Part shown: positions 1-16,146 of the stretch, piece by piece
How the letters are laid out: each line of letters opens with the position of its first letter
Numbering within the stretch: position 1 is the first letter of the stretch
Source of the DNA: Semisulcospira habei
Lineage: Eukaryota; Mollusca; Gastropoda; Semisulcospiridae
Assembly: GCA_036245525.1 (NCBI GenBank)
Contig: BTPG01000002.1
Span: 165,199,463-165,263,462 of the forward strand
Direction of reading: 5' to 3'
Length of the DNA: 64,000 nt
Translations under genes and position numbers: made by a program
Notes under the pieces: model-generated
Told to the model about the DNA's origin: nothing
The model's database searches: none
The model's input: the letters and a program-made list of their open reading frames with translations, nothing else

Positions 1-676
1 CTATCATAAGCAATTGTTTTTCACGGTGTCCCGACACAAGATTCCGGTGGGCCTCTTTTCGTTTTGAACGGACAAAAGAAAGCATTTGATGGGACAATAG
101 GATGGTCACTGTCTAAGTGGGTATGTATACTGAAGCCCAGTAAAAACTGTTTGCGAACTGAAGCCTTCAAAAAGTTCAGTTGTGCCCCATTAAGTTCTCC
201 AGGGTTCCAAATCTTTTCAGCAGACTCAATGCCCACCCCGCCCAATCTTTCCTAATAGCCGTTATTGTTGTTATAACTAGTATATAGGTATAAATTCGCA
301 TTTTTGTGTTTTGCAAAAAAAGACTTTCTTGTCTGTATCTTGAAAACCACGTGCTTGTTTAAAGGGTGACAAAGCCACCGACTTGGAAAGGCTAGCCATT
401 TTTCTCCAAACTGTCAAATCTAGATTGACTTGTGCTGGCTTAACACCGTGTCACACAAAATAAAGCCTCGATCGATCATGCATAGCATTTTCTGTTTAGG
501 ATCTATTACACGGTGCAGTCATTAGCATTGAGAACAGAAAGCAAGATGCATGGGATGAACCAGCCCACAAAGTCTCTTCTATATGAACTTGCATTATGTA
601 AACACTTTTTCACAGTGCTCCCGCGGGTTTACATAATAAGAAAAATTGAGGGATGTCTTCCTAAATCAAATAGATT

Positions 677-679
<3 letters not shown>

Positions 680-771
<92 letters not shown>

Positions 772-794
772 TGAATGAATGAATGAATGAATGA
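680..794. repeat. (GA)n microsatellite followed by (AATG)n
   Basis: About 87 bp of pure GA dinucleotides run directly into seven or so copies of a 4-bp ATGA unit. Open frames here (RERE or SLSL polymers) are artefacts of the repeat. Confidence 0.97.
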
Positions 795-1059
795 TTATTT
801 CTCAAGGATGGAAACAATAGGCGCACAGGCCTCTTTTCATGTTTGTCCTTGCTAAACTACAACATTAAAATCAACATTAAAACAATATGTTAACAGCACA
901 AAACAAGCGGCTACACCCAGAGGTCACTTGTGTTATATTCCGATACAAGTTACAAAGTTGCTGAAGATTACACACACACACACACACACACAGCAAAATG
1001 ACAGGGTCTTGGGGGGGGGGTGCGATGTAAAGTGTGTTTATAGAAAGCGACTGCACACA

Positions 1060-1315
<256 letters not shown>

Positions 1316-1407
1316 ATCGAATGCCACATGAGTATGTGCAGCACCGCTATTTTCTCGAATGTGTCTCACACTAGTTAGAACAATAGTCAATGGTCATTTT
1401 TATGCAG

Positions 1408-5547
<4,140 letters not shown>

Positions 5548-5832
5548 TAGTGGCAATGTCCATATGCGCCCACTTTAGCTGCTGCAGTCTTATCGCGATC
5601 CTTCCAGTAATAGTGGAAATGTCCAAATGTGCCCGCTTTAGTTGCTGCAGTCTTATTATATATCGCGAGCCTTCCAGTAATAGTGGAAATGTCCAAATGT
5701 GCTCGCTTTAGCTGCTGCAGTCTTATCGCGAGCCTTCTAGTAATAGTGGAAATGTCCAAATGTGCTCGCTTTAGCTGCTGCAGTCGTATCGCGAGCCTTC
5801 CAGTAATAGTGGTAATGCCCAAATGCGCCCAC

Positions 5833-5990
5833 CAGCGACCAAAAGCCAAAACTGTCCAAAAAGCGTGGATAATTGGCCTCAACAAGAGACATAGATCCTC
5901 ATGATTCCCCGCAGTCGCGGGTACTCATGCGGATCTATGTCTCTTGCAGTTGGGTCGTGTTTGGTTTTTTGTTGGCAGTCAAGGGGTTAA
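5833..5990. mobile_element. Foldback element pB-A (left end lost)
   Basis: The central hairpin 5883-5945 pairs CAAGAGACATAGATC with GATCTATGTCTCTTG. The right end is GGCAGTCAAGGGGTTAA, ending at 5990. The left terminal TTAA is missing because the element abuts the minisatellite. Confidence 0.75.
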
Positions 5991-6078
5991 AAGCGGCCGA
6001 GAAACAGAAAGCAGTTACACTATAAAGTCTTTATCACACCTTGTTTCAGCGATAACCTCGACTAACCCCTTTCCTCGC

Positions 6079-6292
6079 TTAAAACATTCTAGCCCAGGAC
6101 CGAAATCCACAAATTTTGAAGTTGCCCTCTGAAGGACTGTATTCCAATTCTAGAGACAGCTCGAGCATGATAGTTCAAGAGTGGTGCCAGAATAGCTTGG
6201 CGCCTATGGGCGCCAAGCTATTCTGGCACCACCCTTGAACTGTCATGCTCGAACCATGTCTTTCTGTGGTGTGTCGGGGCTGAATGAGTTAA
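6079..6292. mobile_element. Foldback element pB-B with TTAA at both ends
   Basis: TTAA at 6079 and 6289 bracket a long hairpin. The two arms carry GATAGTTCAAGAGTGGTGCC and its complement and meet at AAGCTATTC/GGCGCC. Right arm: GGGGCTGAATGAGTTAA. Confidence 0.8.
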
Positions 6293-6798
6293 CGTTCGAA
6301 GTGACCCAGTTGGCTCCCTGCCCCGCAGCATGGTCACTTCTTTTGTCTCTACCGCCCAACCCCCAGCAAACAGAACACATTACAGACTTCTTTCATTGGT
6401 TTGAACGTTGCTGCAGCAGAGAACTTTTTCCAGTGACAAATGGGCCCTTGGGCAAAACCACATATGTCGAAATGCCCAGCATATACTAAACGTCGTGACC
6501 TTCCAGAACTGTTCTCTCACTGTCGGTTTTAAGGTCAGAACAAAATTGTAACATTAGGAAATGTACTTATGCTCAGATGTCTTGGTTCTGGGTGTTTTCC
6601 TTGCACTCCTCTTACATGCTTCAGTCCAGTAACTTAAAGGTCGTGTTTGAAACTACTATGAGCAAGATGTCTCTTTAAGACCTTTGAACGCAGCACTCTC
6701 CTCTCTTCGTGTTGTATGTAAATATGAGATTGCACTAATTGGTGCAGGCATTGTAAATGAGTCTTCTTTGCTCGGTCCTACCTGTAGACTCTTTTAAT

Positions 6799-6891
6799 AT
6801 ACTAACGAGCAAACCAAATGCAACATTTTTGGAATCGAAGTGTTTCCGATGACTCCAAAAATGTCCCATTTCTTTTGCTCGTCAGCATATT
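6799..6891. mobile_element. TA-flanked hairpin MITE, GACGAGCAAAAG family
   Basis: The terminal inverted repeats read ACTAACGAGCAAACCAAATG on the left and CATTTCTTTTGCTCGTCAG on the right, next to TA dinucleotides. Two relatives are at 16998-17070 and 42655-42752. Confidence 0.7.
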
Positions 6892-6901
6892 TTATCTGTA
6901 C

Positions 6902-6991
<90 letters not shown>
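6902..6991. repeat. (AAT)n microsatellite
   Basis: About 30 AAT units directly beside the hairpin MITE. Confidence 0.97.
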
Positions 6992-6994
<3 letters not shown>

Positions 6995-6999
6995 GTATG

Positions 7000-7490
7000 A
7001 TGTACGCGCCTTACCCAATTCTGAATTGGTTCAAAGTGCCGCGAACTGAGCTCAACACGCTCATGTGAAACGTCCGTATTCACTGTGAAGCGAAACACAG
7101 TATAGGATATACACAGGACATTCACGTGGCGCAAAGGGTCAATTCAGCTACTGAAGGATTTGGATATTTTCATTGTTTGTGTTTTAAATTTATAAGTGGT
7201 CGCTTTAAAGCGGTAGCAAAGTCGAGGGGTGGGGAGAGCGAGAGCACCTTGAAAAGAACCCCCACAGTCCGCTCGAATCAATGGTGACACCAATACCCAG
7301 AGGAGAAAAGTCCGACATAAGAATCGGAACCTCGCACCTCTCGCATTGGTGGCTGGCACTTTACCGCTAAAGCTAAAAACATGAGTTTCTTTCCAGACCA
7401 AAAAGGGGACTGCTAAGCGTATAAAATGCAAAGAAGTACCCAACGGAGAAAGAAACACGTTTAGAAAAGACGGGTACAACACAATTTATT
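7000..7490. repeat. Dispersed repeat shared with the lectin 3' end and with 43.2 kb
   Basis: 7090-7200 resembles 48700-48800 (both contain ACAGGACATTCAC, AAGGGTCA and TTTATA in the same order), which includes the last codons of the lectin gene. 7400-7490 resembles 43195-43290 (shared GACCAAAA, AAATGCA.AGAA and CACAACAC). Similarity was judged by eye; length and copy number are uncertain. No intact gene is seen. Confidence 0.5.
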
Positions 7491-7739
7491 AATATTTCGG
7501 GTAAATACCCTTTGTCAAAATAGACAAACAGAGAAATCGGCCGCTACTTATTCGCAGAAGGAATGTGGCAACTGAGTTTCTTTTTATTTTAGTTCTTTTT
7601 TTTAAAAATATTGTTATTTCTGCTGACCTAATTGCTGTGTGATACGTAATTTCAATGATGTTTCTTGAATAAAAGATTGCTTTGAACTTAGTTTTGGTTT
7701 TGCAACGCGGACGCATATGCGTGCTGGTATATGCTACCT

Positions 7740-7860
7740 TGATGCGCGTGCATGTTTGTTTGTGTGTGTTTGAGTGTGTGTGTGTGTGTGTGCGTGCGTG
7801 CGTGCGCATTTGCGTGCGTGCGTGAGTGCGTGCGTGTCTGTGTGTTTGCGAGTATGCCAC
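7740..7860. repeat. GT/GC-rich simple repeat
   Basis: A mixed TG and TGCG repeat; the open frames across it are His/Thr/Arg polymers. Nothing else is seen from 7491 to 8176. Confidence 0.9.
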
Positions 7861-8176
7861 ATATCAGAAGAAAAATGTAGGGGATACTATAGGTGAACGG
7901 CTTGGATATTGGATTACTTAGAATACAACTTTAATATTTTCGAAACTGTGACCTTGGAAAAGAAGTATGGTGGTCTAACGTTTACACACGAGTTTTAGTT
8001 TAGTTTAGTTATAATCTTTTTAACGTATTCTAAAACTACCTTGAAGAAACAAACACGCAAAACCATATATGACAGCCCTGTTTTTAAATACCCAGCCTAG
8101 GCTTGAAACGCTAGATTGTTTGGATGCTGAGCCCCCGTAGTGATGGCACATTCAGCTATGTAATATCTAACGTTGA

Positions 8177-8257
8177 TTAATTCATTCGAGACGTGCCGCC
8201 TTTTGATACGCGGCTTAAAGTCTCGTATCAGGAGGGGGCACGTCTCGAATGAGTTAA
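8177..8257. mobile_element. Foldback element pB-C with TTAA ends
   Basis: TTAA at 8177 and 8254. The arms TTCATTCGAGACGTGCC and GGCACGTCTCGAATGAG pair, and an inner GATACGCGGC/CTCGTATC region forms the tip. Confidence 0.8.
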
Positions 8258-8394
8258 CTTAGAAGAAAGAACTCAGTGTAAATACAAACGACAATAAATC
8301 TACCCGGGATTGATGTCCAAGACACGTTCTGCCAAGTTCATTTGGCAGGGCTGCTCCAGGTCTGATTTGGCAGGGCTGCTCCATGTCTAATGTT

Positions 8395-8476
8395 GTATCT
8401 GATGATATACGAGTTGTCCCATCTTCGTCCACCGCCGTGAGATGGCCTTAGTCGCCTGCTCGGCGTTAAACCCCAA

Positions 8477-8508
<32 letters not shown>

Positions 8509-8510
8509 CC
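8395..8510 (+). mobile_element. 3' end of a mollusc-type SINE with (CTAA)n tail
   Basis: The stretch ends GGCGTTAAACCCCAATAAC followed by about eight CTAA/ACTA units. This end is familiar from tRNA-derived SINEs of molluscs; the head is not recognisable here. Confidence 0.65.
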
Positions 8511-8748
8511 TTTTCGACCAACCTATCCCAAGAAACGTTCTAGAAATGTTTATATAAAAACACATCTTTGTCAGAGTCGGTGTTCATACTTATTCTGAAC
8601 TTATCTTTGAATTCAACGGTACCACCAAATTTGTTTTAGTTACGCCCCTTGGTTTATGACAAGTAACTTCAAAACGTGATGCAGTCTATACTACTATTGA
8701 TGCTGGAGGGGCCAAGTTCGCTGCATTTGGATGTAAATGTTCCTGACG

Positions 8749-8844
8749 GAATGACAGTGTGAATCCACTCAGACGTGATTCCACACACGACTAAAAATGA
8801 CAGTGTGAATCCACACAGACGTGATTCCACACACGACTGAAAAA
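8749..8844. repeat. 48-bp direct duplication
   Basis: Two adjacent copies begin TGACAGTGTGAATCCAC and end CACACACGACT, differing at a few bases. Function unknown. Confidence 0.85.
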
Positions 8845-8969
8845 CGTAGGTAGAATAGTCGTAGCACAATATCACACTGGTTGGATGCACACCTGGCTGG
8901 TTTCACACCTGGGTAGATACACGCTAAGTAGATCTACGCTTTACCCTGTGTCGATTTATATCATGTTTG

Positions 8970-9297
8970 ATCAGATCTATTCACTGGTTTGAGAGATATC
9001 GCCTGTTCAAAGTTCACATAAGAAAGGCCACAGTGACCTTGAATGTGGTGAAGGAAGTGTTTTTGGTACGCCACAATTTGCACTTTAGTATCATTACCTA
9101 CAATTTGAAGTAAATCTGTCCAGTGATTTTAGAAATATTTTGGCCACACTTGTTCACAGCAGTATGGCCACTGTGACCTTAACCTTTAAACACAGTGATT
9201 TTTTCGTACACAGCAAAGAGTTTCAGCTGAAGTATCATTAACTACAATTTCAAGTGAATGTCTTTATTGGTTCGAGAGCTATCCCTGTTCGTTAGTC
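8970..9297. repeat. Diverged dimeric repeat, about 165-bp unit
   Basis: The blocks TTCACTGGTTTGAGAG, GGCCACAGTGACCTTGA, AGTATCATTA.CTACAATTT and GAAGTAAATCTGTCCAG recur in the same order in the second half with many changes, ending at TTGGTTCGAGAGCTAT. Confidence 0.6.
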
Positions 9298-9307
9298 AAT
9301 AATGCTA

Positions 9308-9420
9308 CCCAGCAGCAGAACGTCTTCGGGCCCACGACGGCCGCAGTGGGCCCACGCATAGCTGTGCGCTAGCCCACTGCGGCCACCTTGGGCCCCGAGG
9401 ACCTTTGCTTACTGGGCACA
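9308..9420. mobile_element. GC-rich foldback element, GGGCCC..CGGCC family
   Basis: The arms CTTCGGGCCCACGACGGCC and GGCCACCTTGGGCCCCGAGG form an imperfect hairpin with an inner GTGGGCCCACGCA/TGTGCGCTAGCCCAC stem. Relatives lie at 42055-42165 and inside the lectin coding sequence at 48923-48993. Confidence 0.7.
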
Positions 9421-9560
9421 GTTTTCTCCCATGACGGTGCTTTTGGTAGTCTGGAAAAAATCGACCCACGTCCCCAGATGGTGCTAGACTTGAAGAAGGT
9501 TTGACTTATACTTTCCGCACGAGGAAGCATTTGCTCTACTAATGAAAAGCAAGTTAGCAA

Positions 9561-10035
9561 GTGGGGGGTGGGGTGGGGGGGTGGGGGGGGGGGGGGGGGA
9601 AAGGAAGAGAGGGGGCGGGGGGGGGGGTATGCTGTAAAATCGTGATACGTGTTTGGCGGTTTCGGGGTTCTCGTGACTGCAATTTTTTATCATCGTGATC
9701 CGTGAAACGTGAAAGCCAGAATAAGATCTTTGTGATCCGTAAGAACGTCCTGGTTATTCCGCGAAACTTGAAAACAAGTCTGTTGCCAATCTAATTTCTA
9801 CTAATAAAAATTAGTCCCCCCCCCCAAAAAAAAAAAAAAAAAAAAAATTAAAAAAAATAAATAAATAAATAAATAAATAAAATAAATAAATAAATTAAAA
9901 AAAAAAAATAAATAAATAAAATAAAAATATAAAACAAAAATAATAATAAAAACAAAAATAAATAAATAAAATAATAATAATAAAATAAATAAATAAATAT
10001 AACAAAATAAAAAAAAATAAAAATAAATAAAATTG
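9561..10035. repeat. Poly-G tract, then A/AAAT-rich low-complexity DNA
   Basis: 9561-9627 is nearly pure G on the plus strand. 9817-10035 is A-rich with AAAT and AAT units. No gene is seen in the interval. Confidence 0.9.
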
Positions 10036-10697
10036 TTAAGAAAATTTAAATAAATCGTTAGATTTTCCGGCACATAAACATTCAGTGGCAGTCCCTGTTA
10101 GGAAGCAAATCGACCGTGATACGCCTTGAAAAGGATGGTGCAAGAAAAGCTGCAAGAGACAAATCCTCATGAGCCACCGCAGTTGGGGGTGGGTGGGGGC
10201 AATTATGGTCTGTGCTAACCACTTTGTATCTATTTCCCTGGGAAGCTGTGGTTTTGTTTTGGGCGTTTGGCACGCACCTACACACACTTACACACACACA
10301 CACACACACACACACCACAGGCTCATGTCAGAAACCGTAGGAGGTCAGCACCTTTGCCTGCAAGCAAAACACAACTTGCCATGTATCCTTGAATCACACT
10401 ATTCCACTTTTATAAATTTGTTTGTCTGTATGCACATTGCTTCGACAATACATAGAAAATAATTTAATATTAACATCAAGTATTCACATAATTATGCACA
10501 AAGAAGATATCACCAGTTCCAGTCAATATATTATACACGTTTTCTCCTTTCTAGGAACAGTCATGGAAAAGCATTTTATCTTTCGCTTTCCCTCGCGCGC
10601 GAGCGTCCCCCCGCCCCACACCCCACCCACACACAAAACCACACACCAAAAACCAACAAAAAATAAAATTAACGAATAAATAAATAAATAATAGTTA

Positions 10698-10788
<91 letters not shown>

Positions 10789-11229
10789 GCTTAAATAAGT
10801 AATAGTGTTGGTCATGCAATCGTTGTTCAGTTTAATACTATGCTCCATGAGAGCTAAACCGCTTTTTCATTTCAAGAACTAAGGCAGAAGATGAATCGAC
10901 CATAATAGCTCAGATGTGTTCGACTGTAAATCGGGCACAGACTTTGAACTGCAATGGTCTTTCCATCTCATGCTACCTGTCTGCTTTGCCTGGCAAAGGG
11001 TTTTAAGGCTGAGGACTTTTGCCTCTGAGAGCGTATTATTTTTTTTTAGCTATCACGCCCTTTATTCTGTAGTGTGGCCGTTTAAAAGTCATAGTAAAAT
11101 CAAAGTGACAGTTGCAATATGCCTGACTTGATGAGTGTTTAGGTTGTACTCCATGGGCCAAAGCAGTCTCTGCGGCCCCCCTTAACCCGCCCCTTAGGGT
11201 CGTCTGCAATCACTCCTAAGACGTGAACG
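10036..11229. other. No gene seen; simple repeats only
   Basis: Contains (CA)n at about 10291-10316 and (AAT)n at 10699-10786. No splice-bounded coding segment or recognised element was found in the rest. Confidence 0.6.
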
Positions 11230-11449
11230 TTAACCCTACACTGCCAACAAAAAGCTATCATGCGATCTAACTCAGTGCAAGAGGCATAGATCCTCATGAG
11301 CCCCCGCGCCTGCGGGGGCTCATGAGGATCTATGCCTCTTGCTGATACCACATTGTGTCCATGTTCTTTGGACAGTCGTGGCTGTTGGTCGTTCTGTGAA
11401 CAAAGATTTCAGAAACAAAATGTACGTACGTCGACAGGGAAAGGGTTAA
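11230..11449. mobile_element. Foldback element pB-A, TTAA to TTAA
   Basis: The core hairpin 11278-11342 is almost perfect: CAAGAGGCATAGATCCTCAT pairs with its complement around CCCCCGC/GCGGGGG. Outer ends TTAACCCTACACTGCC and GGGAAAGGGTTAA. Confidence 0.8.
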
Positions 11450-11615
11450 ACCCCAACTAAACTAATTTTTTATTTATGTATCGACCACGCCTCTATCACG
11501 GTTGTTTTGTCTCCTGAACTGTAATCGAGTCCTCACGAGACACACTCTCACATTTGACAAATTTGGCCCTAGGGCGAGGGAATGACAGTGGCCCTGGGCT
11601 TCAGAGCGCGAAGTG

Positions 11616-11692
11616 AGCTTAGTCCTGCGCCATCCACTAAGCAAGGTGTTCCGCTAGCGAAGTACCTTGCTTAGTGGCTAGCGCAGGACTGC
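11616..11692. mobile_element. Hairpin element, AGTCCTGCGC family
   Basis: CTTAGTCCTGCGCCATCCAC and GTGGCTAGCGCAGGACT are complementary, with AAGCAAGGTG/TACCTTGCTT next to the loop. A better-preserved copy is at 27344-27424. Nothing else is seen to 12150. Confidence 0.75.
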
Positions 11693-12534
11693 TAAAAAAT
11701 GTTCATCGTCAATAGACCGCTATAAACTAAAGTTTCGCCATTTACTTAGACTATGAAGGAAAACCAATTGATCGCCTTCTTGAATACCATTGGCCTGCCA
11801 GTGGCCGAGTATTTTTTTCTGAGCTAAAGTCGAGGCTGTTAGCACGGCGGGGTATGGCTTTTCAGGTTTTTTCTATGCTGCATAGTCGTAATTTGATCGA
11901 CGGCGCTCCTGCGTCACACGTGTAGTCGTTTGTTGCTCGAATATGTCGGAGCGACGCGTTGTGCATGCACGAAATCCATCATGACAGAGGAACTCTGCAG
12001 GGGTGTATTGTCTGTGCTAAATATCTACAAGTAAGCTATCTCAGTGTGTGTTGGACTAGAAACCCGAGGCACGCAGTAAGTAGCGTCATCGTCACGGACA
12101 CTGCAACAACAAAAGTGAAAAATAATCAGCATTCGTGAAGTCAAGCATGATATATACTAATGGTCAAACTTAAGGGCCACCCCACTTTTTTGTGTCCTGC
12201 ATTGTTTATCGTCGCAAGTACGCTACTAAAATGCAATGTTCTTTCCATCCAAATGGGTTAAAAGTTGACCTTAGACAGTCCACTGTACAAGGAACAATAG
12301 ACAACAATTCATTAATTTCCACGAACGCGTCAAATGCACGTGAAACATCGTCAGTTTTTGTAAAAAGTTGTGCGATATTGGCAAGCGTACCAAAGGCAGG
12401 CAGGTGAGAAAACTCGGTAAAGTCGTAATGCACGTGCTAAAGGGGTCAGTCGTGAACACTGAGCACTTCTGTTTCGCTACAAATACCGGTACAGTAGGGG
12501 CATAACTGTCACTTTCGTAACCATGCCACCATGA

Positions 12535-12994
12535 CGAAGCCTAACGCCAGTAGATATAGGCCGGGCGCTGGCATGGCTGCTGGAAGGAATTTCCGGACGA
12601 GAGGTTGGGAGACGTCTTGGGGTGTCCCATTCAGTGATCCAGAGGCTGCTGACACGATTCCAAGAAACTGGAAGGGCAGAACGACGACCCTGCTCAGGAC
12701 GCTCTCGCTGCACCAGCACAAGGGAGGACAGATACCTATGTGTGGCGGCTCTGCGCGACCGAACTGTCACGTCAACCACTCTGCGACGTCAACTGATGCA
12801 CACTGCAAACCTTAACGTCAGCAGACGCACAGTCTGCCGACGTCTGCGCAAAATTGGCCTAGCTTCATGCAGAGCAGCAGTGAGAATACCCCTCACTCCA
12901 GCTCATCGCAGAGCCCGGGTTGCCTGGTGTCGTCATCTGAGTGAACAGACTCCAGTGGACTAAGGTTCTGTTTACTGACGAGTCACGGTTCACT
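12535..12994 (+). pseudogene. Tc1-like transposase, N-terminal half (broken)
   Basis: In frame with GTG at 12622 the protein reads GISGREVGRRLGVSHSVIQR, a helix-turn-helix, then TGRAERRPCSGRSR, the GRPR-like hinge, and VSRRTVCRRLRKIGL plus LTPAHRRARVAW. After a one-base shift near 12957 it reaches the first catalytic Asp in [12 protein letters not shown], where the LINE begins. There is no upstream ATG in frame. Confidence 0.88.
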
Positions 12995-14279
12995 GCTTGA
13001 CCCACTCCAGTTTGCCTACCAAGCGAACAGGTCAGTAGATGATGCAGTCGCACTGGGCCTGCATTTCATCTTGCAGCACTTGGAGACCCCACGCACCTAT
13101 GCCAGAGTCTTGTTTATTGACTATTCCAGTGCTTTCAACACCATCATCCCTCACAAGCTTTTCGACAAACTCGTTCACCTCAATGTTCACCCCTCCATAT
13201 GTCACTGGATCCTTGACTTTCTTCTGGACCGTCCTCAGGTCGTAAGACTCTACAATTCACACTCTGCCGCGGTAACACTGAACACTGGCGCTCCACAAGG
13301 ATGCGTTCTCTCTCCGCTTCTCTTTACCCTGTTCACAAATGACTGTGTCTCCGCAACCCCGTCTGTGAAAATTTTGAAATTTTCCGATGATACCACCCTT
13401 GAAGGCCTGTTGTCTGATGCCGACGAAACTGTGTATCGAGACGAGGTTCGGAGAATGGTCGACTGGTGCTCGGAAAATGACCTGGAACTGAATGTCTCAA
13501 AAACAAAAGAGGTGGTGATTGACTTTCGTCAAATCAAAGTCCCGATACTGCCCCTTGTCATCAATGGGGGAAACCATAGAACAAGTCGACTCGTTTAAAT
13601 TTATCGGCTCCTTCATCTCGAGCGATTTGGGTTGGGACAATAACACTACGGCCATTGTGAAAAAGTGCCAACAGCGTCTCCACTTTCTGAGACAGCTGCG
13701 GAAACTCGGTATGTCAAGAGGTATCATGGCACATTTCTACCGCGCGGTGATAGTAGAGAGCACCTTGTGCTTCTCTATCATTGTCTGGTATGGCAGCACA
13801 ACCGCAACAGAAAAGAACCAGCTCGAGCACATTGTAAAGACTGCCTCCAAAATAGCTGGCTGCGACTTTCCATCTGTCGCCTCCATCTTCAAAACACGTA
13901 TGGAACGGAAGGCAGGAAAAATCGTTCGCGATCTGTCACACCCAGCCAATCATCTCTTCGAGCCTCTGCCCTCTGGCCGGCGGTTTCGTGCTTTGAAAGC
14001 CAGAACCTCTCGATTCAGATGCAGTTTCTTTCCAGAAGCTGTACTCAGTTCATCACCATCCATGGAACAACGTGATTCCATGATTGTGACATAGGACTGA
14101 TGTGTGTAATATTGTGTTTATCTATCTTAGTGCTGTATACAGGACGACTGAGTGTATGTCATGATGAATGCATGAGTAGTAAGTGAGGATGTATTTTACT
14201 GTCGCCATGTCACACAAAAATCCTTGTAACGTTTTACTTGGTGAATAAATGTCTTATGTCATGTCTTATGTCTTATGTG
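12995..14279 (+). mobile_element. LINE reverse transcriptase fragment (Rex1/L2-type) nested in the Tc1 element
   Basis: The fragment begins [18 protein letters not shown], continues with [13 protein letters not shown] (motif A), [13 protein letters not shown] (motif B) and LKFSDDTTL (motif C, with SDD in place of ADD), and ends with FEPLPSGRRFRALKARTSRF. One frameshift falls near 13575. The 3' end has AATAAA and TCTTATG units. The 5' end is truncated at the fingers domain. The clade is judged from these motifs only. Confidence 0.85.
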
Positions 14280-14809
14280 TCTTTCAACGACGGCAGGGTT
14301 AGGGTTTGGAGACGCGAGGGCGAGCGATTCACGGATGGATGCGTTCAAGAGGTGGATCGCTATGGAGGACTAGGAGGCTCAGTCATGGTCTGGGCAGGCT
14401 TCACGTCATCCGAGGCACCCTGACTGGACTGCGCTATCGGGACGAGATTGTGCAGCCCCTCATCCAGCCAGTTTTCCAAGCCATAGGCGACAATGCTGTT
14501 CTGAAGGACGACAACGCTCGACCTCATCACGCCCGTGTGGTGGATCCACGGGGCATCATGAGGATGGAGTGGCCAGCTCCTTCACCTGATCTGGCTCCCA
14601 TCGAGCACCTCTGGGACGTGCTGGGGGCAACGTATAGTCAACACCCCCCCCCCCCCCCCCCCCAACCACAAGGCGTCCCCCAGCTGACTCAGTTCCTGCA
14701 TCAAGAATGGGAAGCGATCCCACAACATGTTCTCCGAACCCTGGTGAACTCCATGCGTCAACGCTGCATTGAATGCTTGGCTGCAAACGGTTGGTACACT
14801 CGCTACTGA
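14280..14809 (+). pseudogene. Tc1-like transposase, C-terminal half (broken)
   Basis: It resumes exactly where the N-terminal half stops: SFNDGRVRVWRREGERF, GGSVMVWAGF, a frameshift, then LKDDNARPHHARV (second Asp), EWPAPSPDLAPIEHLWDVLG (third acid, Glu/Asp region) and the C-terminal NSMRQRCIECLAANG.YTRY. A poly-C run near 14645 encodes extra prolines. Confidence 0.88.
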
Positions 14810-15100
14810 CTGGACCGGTCTTGTGTGACTTTTCAAATGAGAGGTGGGTGAACATTCTAACGTACTGCTGTTGTTACAATTGCTTGATTTACTCAAAACT
14901 TAAATGAAATTGTTACTGAATAAATTAGCAAAGTACTGAATCCAAGTATTGTTACATTATTTGTGTGGTGTTGTCGGTGCGTCTGCGATAAAAAGTGGCC
15001 CTTAAGTTTTTACCATTAGTATATAATTTTGTGAAGAATGAAGCACTGCAACTGGAAGCATCATAGTCGATCAACAGTGGGGTGCAAATTCACGACCACT

Positions 15101-15189
15101 GGGATAGTTGAACTGAAGGGTCATTCTTTATTATCTTAGCGCCTGGCAAGGCGCCAAGATAATAAAGAACGACCCTTCAACTATCGTAG
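15101..15189. mobile_element. Foldback element related to pB-B
   Basis: GATAGTTGAACTGAAGGGTC and GACCCTTCAACTATC are the outer arms, and TTATTATCTTAGCGCC/GGCGCCAAGATAATAA the inner. The outer sequence echoes the GATAGTTCAAGGGT arm of pB-B. Confidence 0.7.
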
Positions 15190-15213
15190 TGGGCAAGGCT
15201 TCTACTCTAATCT

Positions 15214-15270
15214 GTTGTCCACTTGCAATATCTCTGGGCATTCTACCCAGATATATTGTAAGTGGACAAC
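15214..15270. mobile_element. Short hairpin, GTTGTCCACTTGCAATAT
   Basis: GTTGTCCACTTGCAATAT and ATATTGTAAGTGGACAAC are complementary over 18 bp around CTGGGCATTCTACCCAG, itself a stem. No TTAA or TA duplication is obvious. Confidence 0.75.
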
Positions 15271-16012
15271 AAATTCGTCGAGTTGGCCTGATAAAAGCAT
15301 AGACGCGACAGTCTCTGACAAATCTTTTCAACATTAATTAATTTCTCAGTGTGCTAAATAGTAAGCGATTTGATTTTGCAATTTTATCTGAAAGAAAACT
15401 ATATCATTTTTATCCATTGAAAAGCTTGTTTAGCTTTAAAGAGGGAGGTCAAGGCTAGGGGGTCAACTGATATGAGACGGGTCGAATCCGATATCATTTT
15501 TTATCAGTACTGCTGTTAGCCAATTATACGCTGACACTGCTGTGAAATGATTAATATTGCAAGATACTGGTTTGCCTCCTTGCTTGCTCGCACGCTCCCT
15601 CGTTCCTTCGTTCGTTCGTTCGGTTGGTCAATCGGTCGTTCGTTCGGTCGTGCGTTTGTTTGTTTGTTTGTTGTCTAATTAGTTGTTAGTTCTTCGTTTG
15701 TCTGGCATATATGTAGGTATGTTGGTAGATTGACTGGCTGGTTGGTGAGTTGTTTTGTATGGTTGATTGGTTGGTTGGCTGTTTAGTTGGTTAGGTGTGT
15801 GGTTGGTTAGTTAGTTGGGGTATTGGGTGCTTAGTTATATGGTTGATTGGCTGGTTCGCCGGTTGTTTGGCTTGTTGACTTAGATGGATGGATGTAATAT
15901 TTTTGTTGGATTGTTTTTTTTTAAACTTGTTATGAGGAGACATTTCCGGTCGACCGCTAGGATGAGGGGCCTGACGAGTATCTGATATCAGCAGGAATGG
16001 CTTTGTCCAATT
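15271..16012. other. No gene seen; TTGG/TTCG-rich low-complexity stretch
   Basis: 15595-15870 is built of degenerate TTCG, TTTG and TTGG tetranucleotides. Nothing else was recognised. Confidence 0.65.
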
Positions 16013-16138
16013 TAACCCTTGCACTACCGAGAGAAATTAAACCTCACTTAAGTAAAAGACGCATAGATCCTCATGAGCTCCCGCAATCGCTTGCAGATGG
16101 GTGGTGTTTACGTTTACAAGGCAGTGATGGGTTTAAAC
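16013..16138. mobile_element. Truncated pB-A foldback element
   Basis: It has TTAACCCTTGCACTACCGAG at the left, then GACGCATAGATCCTCATGAG, after which most of the right hairpin arm is missing before CTTGCAGATGGGTGGTG. Confidence 0.65.
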
Positions 16139-16146
16139 CTGCTCAC

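Larger units (their letters stand above)
12151..15026 (+). mobile_element. Tc1-like DNA transposon, split by a LINE
   Basis: The terminal inverted repeats match closely: the left end starts TATATACTAATGGTCAAACT and the right end is the complement of TATATACTAATGGTAAAAAC, both followed inward by TTAAGGGCCAC. Between them lies a broken Tc1/mariner transposase (12535-12994 and 14280-14809) interrupted by reverse transcriptase sequence. The TA target duplication cannot be told from the TATATA ends. Confidence 0.88.

Noticed and set aside
7144..7482. Terminal MSP130 exon with membrane-anchor signal
   Set aside because: The minus-strand frame has hydrophobic patches, but no acceptor in the required phase was found, and it belongs to the repeat shared with the lectin 3' end.
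15595..15870. Telomere-like or centromeric repeat
   Set aside because: The TTCG/TTGG units are irregular and do not match a TTAGGG-type array; it is degenerate low complexity.
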